Positions 42,906 to 52,186 of a stretch of 64,000 bases of DNA are shown here, piece after piece. The notes under the pieces are model-generated. The model made no database searches. It was not told the origin of the DNA and saw only the letters and a list, made by a program, of their open reading frames with translations. A program made the translations under genes and the position numbers. Source of the DNA: Acidobacteriota bacterium (GTDB lineage: Bacteria; Acidobacteriota; Terriglobia; Terriglobales; Acidobacteriaceae); NCBI GenBank assembly GCA_016196065.1, contig JACPYL010000012.1:744001-808000 (forward strand), in the 5' to 3' direction. How positions within the stretch are numbered: position 1 is the stretch's first letter; every line of letters begins with the position of its first letter.

Positions 42906-43691
42906 ATGGCGGCGACATTGGCTGGGGTGGCTCCGGTTTCACTGACAGACTTCCATCGGGCGGTTCATGCGCATGCCATTACCCCCTACGGTTTGACCGT
43001 TGCGGACAATTGCGTGAGCAGCGCACTGCGCGCTCAGCATTCGTCGTCTGTGCTCTCCCAAGCCACGCTGGAAGGTCTAGACCGCATCGCCCATCCGACC
43101 ACCCACCCGGCGGAATCGGTGATTCTCGTGGAAGGCCAGACACCGCGCGGAGTTTTTGTCCTGTGCCAGGGCCGCGTGAAGTTGATGAGCACCAACCGCG
43201 ACGGCAAGACTTTCATCATGAAGATTGCCCAGCCCGGAGAAATCCTGGGACTGCACGCCGTGGTCACCGGCGGCACGCAGGAACTGACAGTGGAAACTCT
43301 GCAACCCTGCCAACTGGCGTTTATCAGCCGTGCCGATTTTCTTCTGTTCATCAAGCAGCATGGCGACGCCTGCCTGCATATCGCCGAGCAACTGAGCAGC
43401 GATTGCCACTCTGCCTATGAAGTGATTCGTTCGATTGGGCTATCGCAGTCCGTGAAAGAAAAACTCGCACGACTGTTGCTGCACTGGTCCGAAGACGGAC
43501 ACATGAACGAAGGCACCATGCGGCTCACCCTCGCCCTTACTCATGAAGAAGTAGCGCAACTGATTGGAACCAGTCGCGAGACCGTGACCCGCATCCTGGG
43601 CGAACTGAAACGGCAGCGCGTAGTGGAATTGAAGGGCGCCACGTTGTTGATCAAGAACATGGCAGCGCTGGAACGGTTGGCGCAGGCATAA
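42906..43691 (+). CDS. Crp/Fnr-family transcription regulator
   Basis: 261 residues from an ATG with GGGGAGGAA nearby. N-terminal cyclic-nucleotide-binding-like beta barrel (EGQTPRGVFVLCQGRVKLMSTNRDGKTFIMKIAQPGEILGLHAVVTGG), dimer helix, and C-terminal winged helix with the recognition motif EEVAQLIGTSRETVTRILGELKR. The PGEILGL bend lacks the phosphate arginine of cAMP-binding proteins, and no FNR-type N-terminal cysteine set is clear, so the signal is unknown. Confidence 0.88.
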   Translation: MAATLAGVAPVSLTDFHRAVHAHAITPYGLTVADNCVSSALRAQHSSSVLSQATLEGLDRIAHPTTHPAESVILVEGQTPRGVFVLCQGRVKLMSTNRDGKTFIMKIAQPGEILGLHAVVTGGTQELTVETLQPCQLAFISRADFLLFIKQHGDACLHIAEQLSSDCHSAYEVIRSIGLSQSVKEKLARLLLHWSEDGHMNEGTMRLTLALTHEEVAQLIGTSRETVTRILGELKRQRVVELKGATLLIKNMAALERLAQA

Positions 43692-43753
43692 CAGGGTTCA
43701 TCACTGCTTTAGCTGCGCCTGATGACCAGGCTCGCAACTATCTTCGACGAGTC

Positions 43754-44161
43754 TCAGCGAACTACAACTCCACCGTGAATCTCAATGATGGGCCGTCGAA
43801 TGATGATCCGCCCAGCTTCGTCCTGATAGTAGTAGTGGGGACGTCCCTGATAGGTGTAGGCCCGGCAACCATATTTCTTGGCCTGGCCGGGAGGCAGCCC
43901 GCAATTCTTCCAGCCTGTTTTCTGCCCGCGGCTCCATCCGGGAGGACGCCCGTCGCGGTCATAGCTGCGATATTCGTAACCGTCCCGGTGTTCCCAGCCT
44001 TGATCGTTGTCATCATCGCGATCGGCGTGTTTGTTCCCGTGTTTGTGTTTGTGGCCTTTGTCGTCTTTATCGGCCAACACCGACGGTGCTCCGAAACCTA
44101 GTGCGGCAATCAATGTGAGAATCGCCAACAATCGTTTGCTCATGAGTCCTCGCGTCTTCAT
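43754..44161 (-). CDS. Secreted His/Asp-rich protein
   Basis: 135 residues with a signal peptide (LLAILTLIAALGFGAPSVLA). Directly after it is a metal-binding-looking stretch KDDKGHKHKHGNKHADRDDDND, then a Tyr/Gly/Arg-rich part with two cysteines (NCGLPPGQAKKYGC). The LPPGQAKK motif is seen in several small periplasmic proteins. Nickel, copper or zinc binding is plausible but unproved. Confidence 0.65.
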   Translation of the reverse strand: MKTRGLMSKRLLAILTLIAALGFGAPSVLADKDDKGHKHKHGNKHADRDDDNDQGWEHRDGYEYRSYDRDGRPPGWSRGQKTGWKNCGLPPGQAKKYGCRAYTYQGRPHYYYQDEAGRIIIRRPIIEIHGGVVVR

Positions 44162-44323
44162 CGCAGTTGCCTTTCAAGGCATATCTTACCGTTAAGGGCC
44201 GCGCAAGTGCTCATTACCTACGTACGCCATAGGATGCAAGGATTGGGCATTGGGGAATGACGCCCGAGGTGCTGGTAGAATTGCCCTTCACTATTCTTGG
44301 CGCCTGCCTGGGAAGTACGCTCC

Positions 44324-44980
44324 ATGTCCAGCAATTCCATGCCAACCGCACGTACGCGAGTCGTGCGTGAACCGGATCGCGCAGTTTATGACCGCGATGC
44401 CGTCAACCAACTTCTCGACGAGGGATTCCTCTGTCATGTCGGCTTCGTAGTCGACGGCCAGCCTTTCGTGATCCCAACCTCCTATGGGCGAGATGGTAAC
44501 GTCCTCTACATTCACGGCTCCGCTGCAAGCCGCATGCTCCGGAATTTGAGCCAGGGAATCCGCGTCTGTATCACGGTCACACTCTTGGATGGACTGGTGC
44601 TGGCGCGTTCGATCTTCAATCATTCGATGAACTACCGCTCGGTCGTAATTCTCGGCACGGCGACGCTGGTGGATGATCCGGAAGAAAAGCTCAAGGCCCT
44701 GCGCGTTTTGACCGAGCACATCATTCCCCACAGGTGGGACGATTCTCGCCAGCCCAACGAGAAAGAGTTGAAGGCCACTTCGGCTTTGCGGGTACCGATT
44801 GAAGAATTCTCCGCAAAGGTTCGCAAGGGTCCGGCGATTGACGATGAGCCGGACTACTCCTTCCCCACGTGGGCCGGAGTCATTCCGCTCGATACGACCG
44901 TTGGGACGCCCATTCGTGACGAACGGTGTGAACTGGAATTGCCGGAGTATCTGCGGAAGTATTCGCGCAAGAAGGGCTGA
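44324..44980 (+). CDS. Pyridoxamine 5'-phosphate oxidase-like flavin protein
   Basis: 218 residues. A split-barrel with conserved FLCHVGFVVDGQPFVIPTSYGRDGNVLYIHGS..., typical of COG3467 flavin-nucleotide-binding proteins, not of true PdxH. It likely binds FMN or F420 and reduces an unknown substrate; NimA-like relatives inactivate nitroimidazoles. ATG start; an upstream TTG adds nine poor codons. Confidence 0.83.
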   Translation: MSSNSMPTARTRVVREPDRAVYDRDAVNQLLDEGFLCHVGFVVDGQPFVIPTSYGRDGNVLYIHGSAASRMLRNLSQGIRVCITVTLLDGLVLARSIFNHSMNYRSVVILGTATLVDDPEEKLKALRVLTEHIIPHRWDDSRQPNEKELKATSALRVPIEEFSAKVRKGPAIDDEPDYSFPTWAGVIPLDTTVGTPIRDERCELELPEYLRKYSRKKG

Positions 44981-45044
44981 GACGCGGTCAGATAAGAGCA
45001 TTAAGTCAAAGGCAGCGGGGGGGCGCCCGCTCCACACTAGCAAC

Positions 45045-46328
45045 ATGAATTCGACGGTTCAGAAAATCACGGCGCAGGTTGACTCACTGCAGAGTGAAAT
45101 GACCGCGTTCCTCGCGCGCCTGGTGCAGTTTGCCAGTCTTCCGGGCAGGGAACAGGCGGCGCAACATTTTTATGCCGACAAGCTGCGGGCCCTCGGTTGT
45201 TCGCCTCAGATCCTGACGTCGAAGCGCGAAGAACTGGAATCGCATCCTGCATTTTGTGATGACCTGGTTCCTTTCAACGACCGCCTGAATGTGGTGGGAC
45301 GCTGGAGCGCGACTCCCAACAGCGAAAATAGAGGGCGGTCCCTGATCCTCAACGGCCACATGGATGTTGTTCCTACAGGCCATGAATCGTTGTGGTCGGC
45401 CTCGCCCTGGAGCGGCTCCGTAATAGACGGCAAGCTTTATGGACGCGGCTCCTGCGATATGAAAGCCGGACTTACAGCAAACGCGTTCGCTGTGCAGGCG
45501 CTGCAGAATCTGGGATTTCGTCCCGCGGGCGACGTGTTGCTCGAAAGCGTAATCGGCGAAGAGAGTGGCGGGGTCGGTACGCTCACGACCATCGTCAAGG
45601 GATTCAAGGCTGATGCGGCGATCATTACGGAGCCGACTTGCCTCCATGCATGTCCGGTGCAATCCGGTGCGCTGACCTTCCGCCTGAAAGTCGCAGGACG
45701 CGCCATTCACGCGTGCATGAAACCGCATGGTGTGAGTGCGATTGAAAAGTTCTATCCCTTGCTGCAGGCCGTGCAGGAATTGGAGCGCCGGCGGCACGTG
45801 GAGTACAAGAATGCTCTGTATCCGGATCCGAATAACATTGCGCCCGTAAACTTCGGCACGATTCACGGAGGCGATTGGCCTTCTACCGTGCCCGATGAGG
45901 TGGTGATCGAAGGCCGGTTCGGAGTTCTGCCCGGCGAATCAACCGCTGACGCAAGAAAGGCGCTGACGACCGCCCTCGATCGCGCCGTGGCAGCGGACGA
46001 ATGGATGAAGATGCATCCCCCGCAACTCGAATGGTTCGAAGGACAATTCGAATCCGGACAGACACCGCTGACCGATCCGATTGTCGAGTCGTTGCAACAA
46101 TGCCACGCCGAAGTACTCGGCAAGCCAACGGTGCTGCAAGGTGTCACTTACGGATCCGATCTTCGATTGTTCACGAACCACGGCCATGTGCCGGCCGTTC
46201 TCTACGGACCGGGCAACATCGAGCAGGCGCATACCGTCGATGAGTGGGTCGATTTGCAGGAAGTATTTTCCGCAGCCAAAGTGCTGGCCACCATCATCAC
46301 GCAGTGGTGTGGCGGAGAATTTGTCTAG
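45045..46328 (+). CDS. M20-family deacylase/peptidase (ArgE/DapE-like)
   Basis: 427 residues from ATG. Metal-site motifs: NGHMDVVPTG, GRGSCDMKAGL and GEESGG, plus the C-terminal H in AHTVDEWV. A lid domain interrupts the catalytic one. ArgE, DapE and acetylornithine-type deacetylases share this layout; the substrate is not determined. A repeat-like leader (GGGGGGGCGCCCGCTCCACAC) precedes the start. Confidence 0.85.
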   Translation: MNSTVQKITAQVDSLQSEMTAFLARLVQFASLPGREQAAQHFYADKLRALGCSPQILTSKREELESHPAFCDDLVPFNDRLNVVGRWSATPNSENRGRSLILNGHMDVVPTGHESLWSASPWSGSVIDGKLYGRGSCDMKAGLTANAFAVQALQNLGFRPAGDVLLESVIGEESGGVGTLTTIVKGFKADAAIITEPTCLHACPVQSGALTFRLKVAGRAIHACMKPHGVSAIEKFYPLLQAVQELERRRHVEYKNALYPDPNNIAPVNFGTIHGGDWPSTVPDEVVIEGRFGVLPGESTADARKALTTALDRAVAADEWMKMHPPQLEWFEGQFESGQTPLTDPIVESLQQCHAEVLGKPTVLQGVTYGSDLRLFTNHGHVPAVLYGPGNIEQAHTVDEWVDLQEVFSAAKVLATIITQWCGGEFV

Positions 46329-46998
46329 GCGTCTGGTACGCCTTCGTTATCCGGACGCGAATCAGCCAGAAGATCATCAAGAGCAGCGCCAGGGCAGGCG
46401 GCACAAACCATATCTTCAGTCCGCGCAATGCAACGGGGAATACTTTTTGTTGTCCGAGAAAAAAGGACCCTGCTGCAATGAATAACGCGAACAACATGCG
46501 CCAAAGGTGACGCGCAACCCGCTGAGTGCCAAAAATGCCGCCACGGGCGAGCATGCGAACGTCTCCCACGATGCACAGCAAAACCACGAAACCCCAAATA
46601 AAATACAACGGCGGTGGATATCCTTCTTTTAGTCTAGTCGGGCTATACAGGGCTTCGAAGCCAAACGTCAGCACCACGCCTTCGAACACTGCGGCAACCA
46701 GGAGAGCGGCCCAATCAAGAAGTTTCGTTTCGCCGTTCTTGTCGCCCCGGCTGGCGGCCGACCATCCGGTAGCAACCAGGTAGAACGTGATCACGCCGCC
46801 CAGAACATTCCCTAACTGGGATCTCATCAACGCCAGGTACGCGCCGCTGCCGGACATGGTCAACATGGCGATGGCGAATACTCTCCCGGCCATGCCGTGC
46901 CTTGGGGAGCCTTTGCGGAGAGACATGGCTGCGGTGCCGGCGAGTAAGCCTGTGATTCCGGCGCTAATGTGCAGTAGTACTAAAGGTGACCAGCGCAT
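46297..46998 (-). CDS. Multi-pass membrane protein (DUF2306-like)
   Basis: 233 residues with seven hydrophobic segments. The LLHISAGITGLLAGTAAM start, RHGMAGRVFAIAM and the HLWRMLFALFIAAGSFFLGQQ segment resemble DUF2306-type proteins, whose histidines may bind heme. The tail overlaps the convergent M20 gene. Function unknown. GGAG lies just before the chosen ATG. Confidence 0.72.
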   Translation of the reverse strand: MRWSPLVLLHISAGITGLLAGTAAMSLRKGSPRHGMAGRVFAIAMLTMSGSGAYLALMRSQLGNVLGGVITFYLVATGWSAASRGDKNGETKLLDWAALLVAAVFEGVVLTFGFEALYSPTRLKEGYPPPLYFIWGFVVLLCIVGDVRMLARGGIFGTQRVARHLWRMLFALFIAAGSFFLGQQKVFPVALRGLKIWFVPPALALLLMIFWLIRVRITKAYQTPRQILRHTTA

Positions 46999-47031
46999 GT
47001 TTCTCCGCACTTCGTGAACTGTGCACGTTTC

Positions 47032-47934
47032 TCAGATCGGCCCCTGCGAACGTCGTAAGCGGGCTGCTGCGACTAGAAATAGCGCGGTCAATGCAAGGCC
47101 GATCCACATGCCCGGCTTCAATAATGTTTGCACGGGATCGATATACAACATTGCGGAAGCGGATGAGGCTTTTTCCCCTCCGGCGCCAAGGATCCGGTTT
47201 CCCACCACGTCCACGATATGTCGTGTGTTGAATGCAATCTTTTCAATTGTGCCGATCGCAAACAGAGGCAAGGCTGCCCACAGGAATGGTGACCTTCGAG
47301 ACCAAGCCGAGACCAGCAGCAACCACCCATAGACCGGCGCATACCATAATCCATGACCCAACAGCAGGTGATAGAACTCCATCAACGTCATCTGCGCCAG
47401 TGCAACGTGAGACCACAGCATTCCCACACCCTGGCCACTCCCCAGCAGCACCATGGTATGCAGCAGCATGATCATCCATTGCGTCACGATGGTGATGACG
47501 AAAGTGATGAGCGGGAGAACAAACACCGGAATCGCCGCCTTGGAGAGTACGGTGGTGAGATCGGACACCGGCAGCGATTTCCAGAACAGGATGCTGCGGT
47601 CGCGCCGCTCGCCATGGAGCGCCCCGAGACTGTAGAAAATCGCGACCACGAACGTGGCGCCCATGATGAGAAGTGCTGCGAACATGTACGCCTGCTCGAT
47701 CGCGTCATGCTGCATTGCCGGGCTCATTTCCGCCCCCCCGCGCACATTCGCCAGGAAACGTGGCAAGCCGATGAGCGCGCCAATGAGAACAATGCCTGCC
47801 GCGGCCAGGGGAGCGAGAAAGATGGAGCGGTTCTCCCACAACTCCCGCTTCACCGACCAGAGGATAAGTCGACTCACAGGGAAAGCAGCGCGAGAGGCGG
47901 ACATCGCGTTCGATTGAGGATTCATAGTATTCAT
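47032..47934 (-). CDS. ABC-2-type transporter permease
   Basis: 300 residues with six membrane helices; an RELWENRSIFLAPL start and long GERRDRSILFWKSLPVSDL cytoplasmic loop are typical of ABC-2 permeases associated with YtrB-like ATPases. It overlaps the ATPase gene by four bases, so they form one exporter. Substrate unknown. Confidence 0.83.
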   Translation of the reverse strand: MNTMNPQSNAMSASRAAFPVSRLILWSVKRELWENRSIFLAPLAAAGIVLIGALIGLPRFLANVRGGAEMSPAMQHDAIEQAYMFAALLIMGATFVVAIFYSLGALHGERRDRSILFWKSLPVSDLTTVLSKAAIPVFVLPLITFVITIVTQWMIMLLHTMVLLGSGQGVGMLWSHVALAQMTLMEFYHLLLGHGLWYAPVYGWLLLVSAWSRRSPFLWAALPLFAIGTIEKIAFNTRHIVDVVGNRILGAGGEKASSASAMLYIDPVQTLLKPGMWIGLALTALFLVAAARLRRSQGPI

Positions 47935-48830
47935 CGGGCGGCTCCTTGCGGCTGCACTTGCTCCTGATTGCCAATGACCGCGACGAACAGGTCGGCGATG
48001 CTGGGCGTGTGCGCCTCACCCAGGCTGGCAAGTTGCTGACGATCCACATTGAGTTTGGAATCCGGCTTCAGATCGAAAAGCAGGATGCTGCGACCAATGG
48101 TCTTGCGCTCGTTGATTGGCTTGAGCGCCCGTGCGGCAGCGATCTGGTCTGGATTTATGGTCACTTCTACGTAGCGCGTTTCCAGTTCTTCCATGCTGCA
48201 GTTGAATACGATGCGGCCGCGGTCGATGAACATGAGGTCGGTGAGGACGTTCTGCACTTCCTCCACCTGATGCGTGGTCAGGAGAATGGTGCGGCTGCCA
48301 TCGAAGTAATCGTTCAGCAGAGAATCGTAAAACTGCTTCCGGTACAGGATGTCGAGTCCCAAGGTCGGCTCGTCCAGCACCAGCAATTTCGCGTCGATCG
48401 CCATCACCAGCGCGAGGTGGAGTTGCGCCACCATTCCCTTGGATAACTCCCGGACCTTGCGGTCACGGCCGATGGTGGTCTTCGCCAGAAAACTTTCTGC
48501 CTTGGCGCGATCGAATCGCGGATGTACTCCGGCAACGTAGTCGAGAGTCTGCGAGACCTTGATCCAACGCGGCAGGACGGCGACATCGGAAATGAAGCAG
48601 ACATCGAGCATGAGCTGATCGCGTTCCGTCCAGGGATCGTGTCCGAGCACTTTCAACTCTCCCTGATAAGGAGTGAGCCCGAGAATCGCGTTGAGCGCAG
48701 TCGTCTTGCCGGCGCCGTTGGGGCCGATGAGCCCGAGGATGCGGCCCTCCTCGACGCGTAAATCGACGCCGTCGAGCGCGACCGTTGTGCCGAAGACCTT
48801 GCGAAGACCGCGTGCTTCTATGCATGCCAT
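47931..48830 (-). CDS. ABC transporter ATP-binding protein
   Basis: 299 residues. Walker A GPNGAGKT, Q-loop VCFISDV, signature LSKGMVAQ, Walker B LLVLDEPT and a switch HQVEE. A C-terminal extension carries a regulatory domain. Powers the permease of the next gene; YtrB/Nod-like export systems for antibiotics or lipids are relatives. Confidence 0.92.
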   Translation of the reverse strand: MACIEARGLRKVFGTTVALDGVDLRVEEGRILGLIGPNGAGKTTALNAILGLTPYQGELKVLGHDPWTERDQLMLDVCFISDVAVLPRWIKVSQTLDYVAGVHPRFDRAKAESFLAKTTIGRDRKVRELSKGMVAQLHLALVMAIDAKLLVLDEPTLGLDILYRKQFYDSLLNDYFDGSRTILLTTHQVEEVQNVLTDLMFIDRGRIVFNCSMEELETRYVEVTINPDQIAAARALKPINERKTIGRSILLFDLKPDSKLNVDRQQLASLGEAHTPSIADLFVAVIGNQEQVQPQGAAR

Positions 48831-48834
48831 GGTG

Positions 48835-49251
48835 TCAGCGCTTCTCCTCGGAGGGATTTGACTTGTTGTCCTTGGACTTGTCCTCGGCCGGGGATGACTT
48901 ATCGGTGGCGGCCAGAAGTTCTTCCGCTTTCAGGCCCAGTCGCTGAATGGTAGCGTGGACCCTGGGCCATTCTTCGCCAAGAAACTTTTGGCGTTCGCCC
49001 TGCAGTAACAGGTTGCGCGCGCCGGAATTGATGAACATGCCAAGACCTCGCCTGCTCTCGACCAGACCGTCGTCGACCAGTTGCTGATAGCCCTTCAGAA
49101 CCGTGAGCGGATTGACGCGATACTCGGCGGCGACGTTGCGCACAGAAGGAAGTGGATCTCCTTCCTTGAGCACGCCGTCGAGGATCATCGCGACCACGCG
49201 GTCGCGAAGCTGGCGGTAAATCGGTTGACTGTCGTTCCAATCACGGTCCAT
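48835..49251 (-). CDS. GntR-family regulator, YtrA-like
   Basis: 138 residues. N-terminal winged helix (IYRQLRDRVVAMILDGVLKEGDPLPSVRNVAAEYRVNPLTVLKGYQQLVDDGLVESRRGLGMFI) with a short C-terminal dimer helix and an acidic/lysine tail, the layout of YtrA. Only four bases separate it from the ABC gene, so it likely represses its own exporter operon in response to cell-wall-active compounds (inference from relatives). Confidence 0.88.
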   Translation of the reverse strand: MDRDWNDSQPIYRQLRDRVVAMILDGVLKEGDPLPSVRNVAAEYRVNPLTVLKGYQQLVDDGLVESRRGLGMFINSGARNLLLQGERQKFLGEEWPRVHATIQRLGLKAEELLAATDKSSPAEDKSKDNKSNPSEEKR

Positions 49252-49289
49252 CCTGAGTCCCAATAATCCTTTTCCCTAAGTAGTGCAGT

Positions 49290-50006
49290 CTAACTAACCG
49301 CCGGCGATGGAGCTGCGAATTCCAGTGCCGGTGGTTTGGCACCCTTGATGACGAGCCACAGCATAAGCGCCATCTCCCCGAAGAGCGCGGGCTGGGAGAA
49401 CATGAATACGTTCCCGTAATACTGCGGCAACAGCAATCCGATGAAACTCAAGATCACGTAGGCCAAGCCGTTGAAGACCAGCCAAACTCCCAAAAAGCGC
49501 GGCATGATGCGCGACCGGTAAATGAGGATCGCCAACGGAATCAGCCATACGCCCCAAAGAATCTCCGCAGCTGTCACTTGATGGTCATGCAGGCGCAGGA
49601 ACAGCATGACCAGCGCGTCCCGCTGAGGCTTTTCGAATGCAGACAAGAAACCGGTGCCGCGCACGATCATCAGGGCACCTGCGTCGCTCACCACGTTAAC
49701 AAAGTAAAGTAGGGAGGGCATCACGCCGCCAAAGATTACAACCTGCACAGCGAGGCCGTGATCCACTCCCTTGAACAACCGGTAAAAGGCCAGGGCGAGG
49801 AAAATCAGGACGACCGCGCCAATCAGGTCGCTGACCATCCCGAAACGGAAGAGCCACTCGTGAGCCGCAATGTTGTTCACGGTTGCCGCAGCATCTTCGT
49901 GGACGAACAGCTTGTTGGGAATATAGATGAGGCGCAGTGGCCCGAGCAGGACGAGGAGAAGGTACCAGAGTCCAGCGACTCTCCCTGGATTGTAGGTTGC
50001 GCTCAA
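49290..50006 (-). CDS. DUF4386 membrane protein
   Basis: 238 residues with six to seven membrane helices; RVAGLWYLLLVLLGPLRLIYIPNKL and the AHEWLFRFGMVSDLIGAVVLIFLALAFYRLFK blocks match the DUF4386 pattern. Function not established. Genes on both sides run in the same direction. Confidence 0.8.
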   Translation of the reverse strand: MSATYNPGRVAGLWYLLLVLLGPLRLIYIPNKLFVHEDAAATVNNIAAHEWLFRFGMVSDLIGAVVLIFLALAFYRLFKGVDHGLAVQVVIFGGVMPSLLYFVNVVSDAGALMIVRGTGFLSAFEKPQRDALVMLFLRLHDHQVTAAEILWGVWLIPLAILIYRSRIMPRFLGVWLVFNGLAYVILSFIGLLLPQYYGNVFMFSQPALFGEMALMLWLVIKGAKPPALEFAAPSPAVS

Positions 50007-50078
50007 GTTTCCCTCCCTCGTTCCCTGAATATCGGGTCAAGATAGCCGTTCCACTCATTCCGCAGAGATACTCTATCG

Positions 50079-50648
50079 TTATTTCGCGCGCTGCAAGTCG
50101 AAGTGCGCATGGATCGGCTTGTCACCCGGCATCATGTACGTCCAGTCTTCCAGGTGGTGATCGGCGTCGATGTAGGTGAACACGGCGTGATGCATGTGTC
50201 CAAACTTGGTGCCGCCGGAGACGTCGACTAATTCGAATTCCACTTTCTTGTTGTCCGGGGACATCGTGCCAACCATGTGCGGACGGTTGCCCGCGTCACA
50301 GTAGTGGATCAGGTTGAGTTTGTCGCCTTCCACGTAAAGCATGGTGACCGGATGATCGAACTTGGCCGGATCCAACGGCGTGTTAGCTTCCTGAAGTTCG
50401 TGCACTACGGCGTTTCCTCTGGACGTCACACGCAGCGAAACATGAAGCGGCTTCCCGCCACTCATCGACGGCATTTCCGGAACTGCCACGGGGCCTTCCC
50501 ACTCTCCGGCGAAGGTCTTCATCTGCTCGAATGATTTTTGCGCTTCGGACGGAGCCGGTTTGTCAGCCTTGTGCATGTCGGACTGCGCGAAGGCCAAGAT
50601 CGAGAGTGACAGCAGCGCGGCAGGTAGGGTACAGCGAAGGAATTTCAT
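50079..50648 (-). CDS. Secreted DUF1579-like protein
   Basis: 189 residues starting at ATG behind AGGAG; signal peptide MKFLRCTLPAALLSLSILAFA. The body (EQMKTFAGEWEGPVAV..., VVHELQEANTPLD..., HYCDAGNRPHMVG) reads like a lipocalin-type beta barrel of the DUF1579 kind. Function unknown. An upstream TTGACA and TA-rich sequence in the 260-base gap could be its promoter. Confidence 0.75.
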   Translation of the reverse strand: MKFLRCTLPAALLSLSILAFAQSDMHKADKPAPSEAQKSFEQMKTFAGEWEGPVAVPEMPSMSGGKPLHVSLRVTSRGNAVVHELQEANTPLDPAKFDHPVTMLYVEGDKLNLIHYCDAGNRPHMVGTMSPDNKKVEFELVDVSGGTKFGHMHHAVFTYIDADHHLEDWTYMMPGDKPIHAHFDLQRAK

Positions 50649-50910
50649 ATGTGATTCTCCTGAAGAGTTCAATTTGCTTTTGGAGCCAGGCTTCACGACT
50701 GCAGTCCGCAACAAACGACCTTGCTCAGTACGATTGGCATCCAGCACTGGTATAGTTAACTACAACACTATATATGCTGTCAATGATTTTCTTTGATGGC
50801 GGGTATCCTAAAGAAGACAAAGGAATTTCCTTGAAGTGAGCGTGAGATGGATTTCGGGATCTAACGGGAATGGGTGGAGTCTGTAACCTGTTTGTGCGCT
50901 GGCAGCGGGT

Positions 50911-51882
50911 CTAGTTTGGGATAAGGAGCAATTTTCCAGTCGTCTTGCGGCCTTCCAGATCGCGGTGAGCCTGCGCGGCCTGTTCCAGCGGATAGACATG
51001 CTCGATCCGCAACTTGAGCTTTCCGGCGCGAATCATCGAGAAGACGGATCCGGCTCGCAGCTGCAGTTCTTTCTGCGTCGCGATGTAGTTGCCGAGCGAA
51101 GGGCGAGTGAGGAATAAGGATCCCTTTTGGGTCAGCACAATCGGATCGAACGGGGGCACCGCTCCGCTGGAACCTCCGTAGAGCGCCATCATCCCGCGCG
51201 GCCGAAGAATGTTGAGGCCCTTCTCGAACGTGGTCTTGCCCACTGAGTCGTAAACGACGTCTACGCCTTTGCCATTGGTGAGCCGCTTGGTTTCGGCCTC
51301 GAAATCGGCTTCCTTGTAAAGGATGGTCTCGTCCGCACCGGCGGCATGGGCGAGTGTAGCTTTCTCTTCGGTCGAAACCGTTGCGATGACACGGGCGCCG
51401 ATATTGTGTGCCATTTGCACCAGCAGCAATCCCACGCCTCCGGCGGCAGCATGGACGAATGCGGTCTCACCTTTCTTCAGCGGATAAGTGTCGTGTGCCA
51501 GATAATGCGCCGTCATCCCCTGCAACATCGCGGCTGCAGCTTCGCGGTCGGTGACATCGTCGGGAACTTTGACCAGGCGGTCGGCGGGCACGGCAATGTA
51601 TTCCGCGTAGGCTCCCATCGCGGTCGCGAAGGCCACGCGATCGCCTTTTGCAAATCCGTACGCATCGGGACCTACGGCGGTGACAACTCCGGCAGCCTCT
51701 TGCCCGGCAACGAAGGGTACGGGTGCTTTGTAACGTCCTTCGCGATAGTAGACGTCAATAAAATTGACGCCCGCCGCCAGGACGTTCACCACCACCTCGT
51801 TCGTGCGCGGCTGAGGAACGGGCAAATCCACCAGTTCCATCGCCTCTGGACCGCCGACTTGTTTGACTTGAATGGCTTTCAT
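50911..51882 (-). CDS. NADPH quinone oxidoreductase (zeta-crystallin type)
   Basis: 323 residues. MDR fold with the N-terminal GroES-like domain (VVVNVLAAGVNFIDVYYREGRYKAPVPFVAGQEAAG), the Rossmann motif HAAAGGVGLLLVQMAHNIGA and QGMTAHYL; no catalytic zinc cysteines. It reduces quinones with NADPH. The start ATG is four codons after a possible earlier start. Confidence 0.88.
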   Translation of the reverse strand: MKAIQVKQVGGPEAMELVDLPVPQPRTNEVVVNVLAAGVNFIDVYYREGRYKAPVPFVAGQEAAGVVTAVGPDAYGFAKGDRVAFATAMGAYAEYIAVPADRLVKVPDDVTDREAAAAMLQGMTAHYLAHDTYPLKKGETAFVHAAAGGVGLLLVQMAHNIGARVIATVSTEEKATLAHAAGADETILYKEADFEAETKRLTNGKGVDVVYDSVGKTTFEKGLNILRPRGMMALYGGSSGAVPPFDPIVLTQKGSLFLTRPSLGNYIATQKELQLRAGSVFSMIRAGKLKLRIEHVYPLEQAAQAHRDLEGRKTTGKLLLIPN

Positions 51883-52186
51883 GGGATCTCGCATCTCAAA
51901 TATATAACGATCGATCGAATGAGATTGAGGCCGCCGCGCTCACTCGCAGGTTGGGACGGGAGTCGGGCTTGCGAACGGCCAAGGACGAGCGGCGAAGGAC
52001 GTGTTATTTCACGACGCGCCTCTCTTGCCACGGCCAGTGTGCCTGGGGTAATATCCCGGCCCTGGTAACGAAAGTAACCGGTGGAAGGCTCTGTCGTAGC
52101 ATTGACCCAACGAATTTCTGGATAGTACCATCTCAACAGTCAGGGGCCAGGAAGAGTCCCAAGTTTTTGGGTAAGTTTCTGAGAAT
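51883..52186. other. Divergent intergenic region
   Basis: No gene is seen. Close to the oxidoreductase the minus strand is TA-rich (TTATATATTTGAG), a possible -10 region, next to the palindrome CGATCGATCG. The remainder to the mltD start is mixed sequence. Confidence 0.35.
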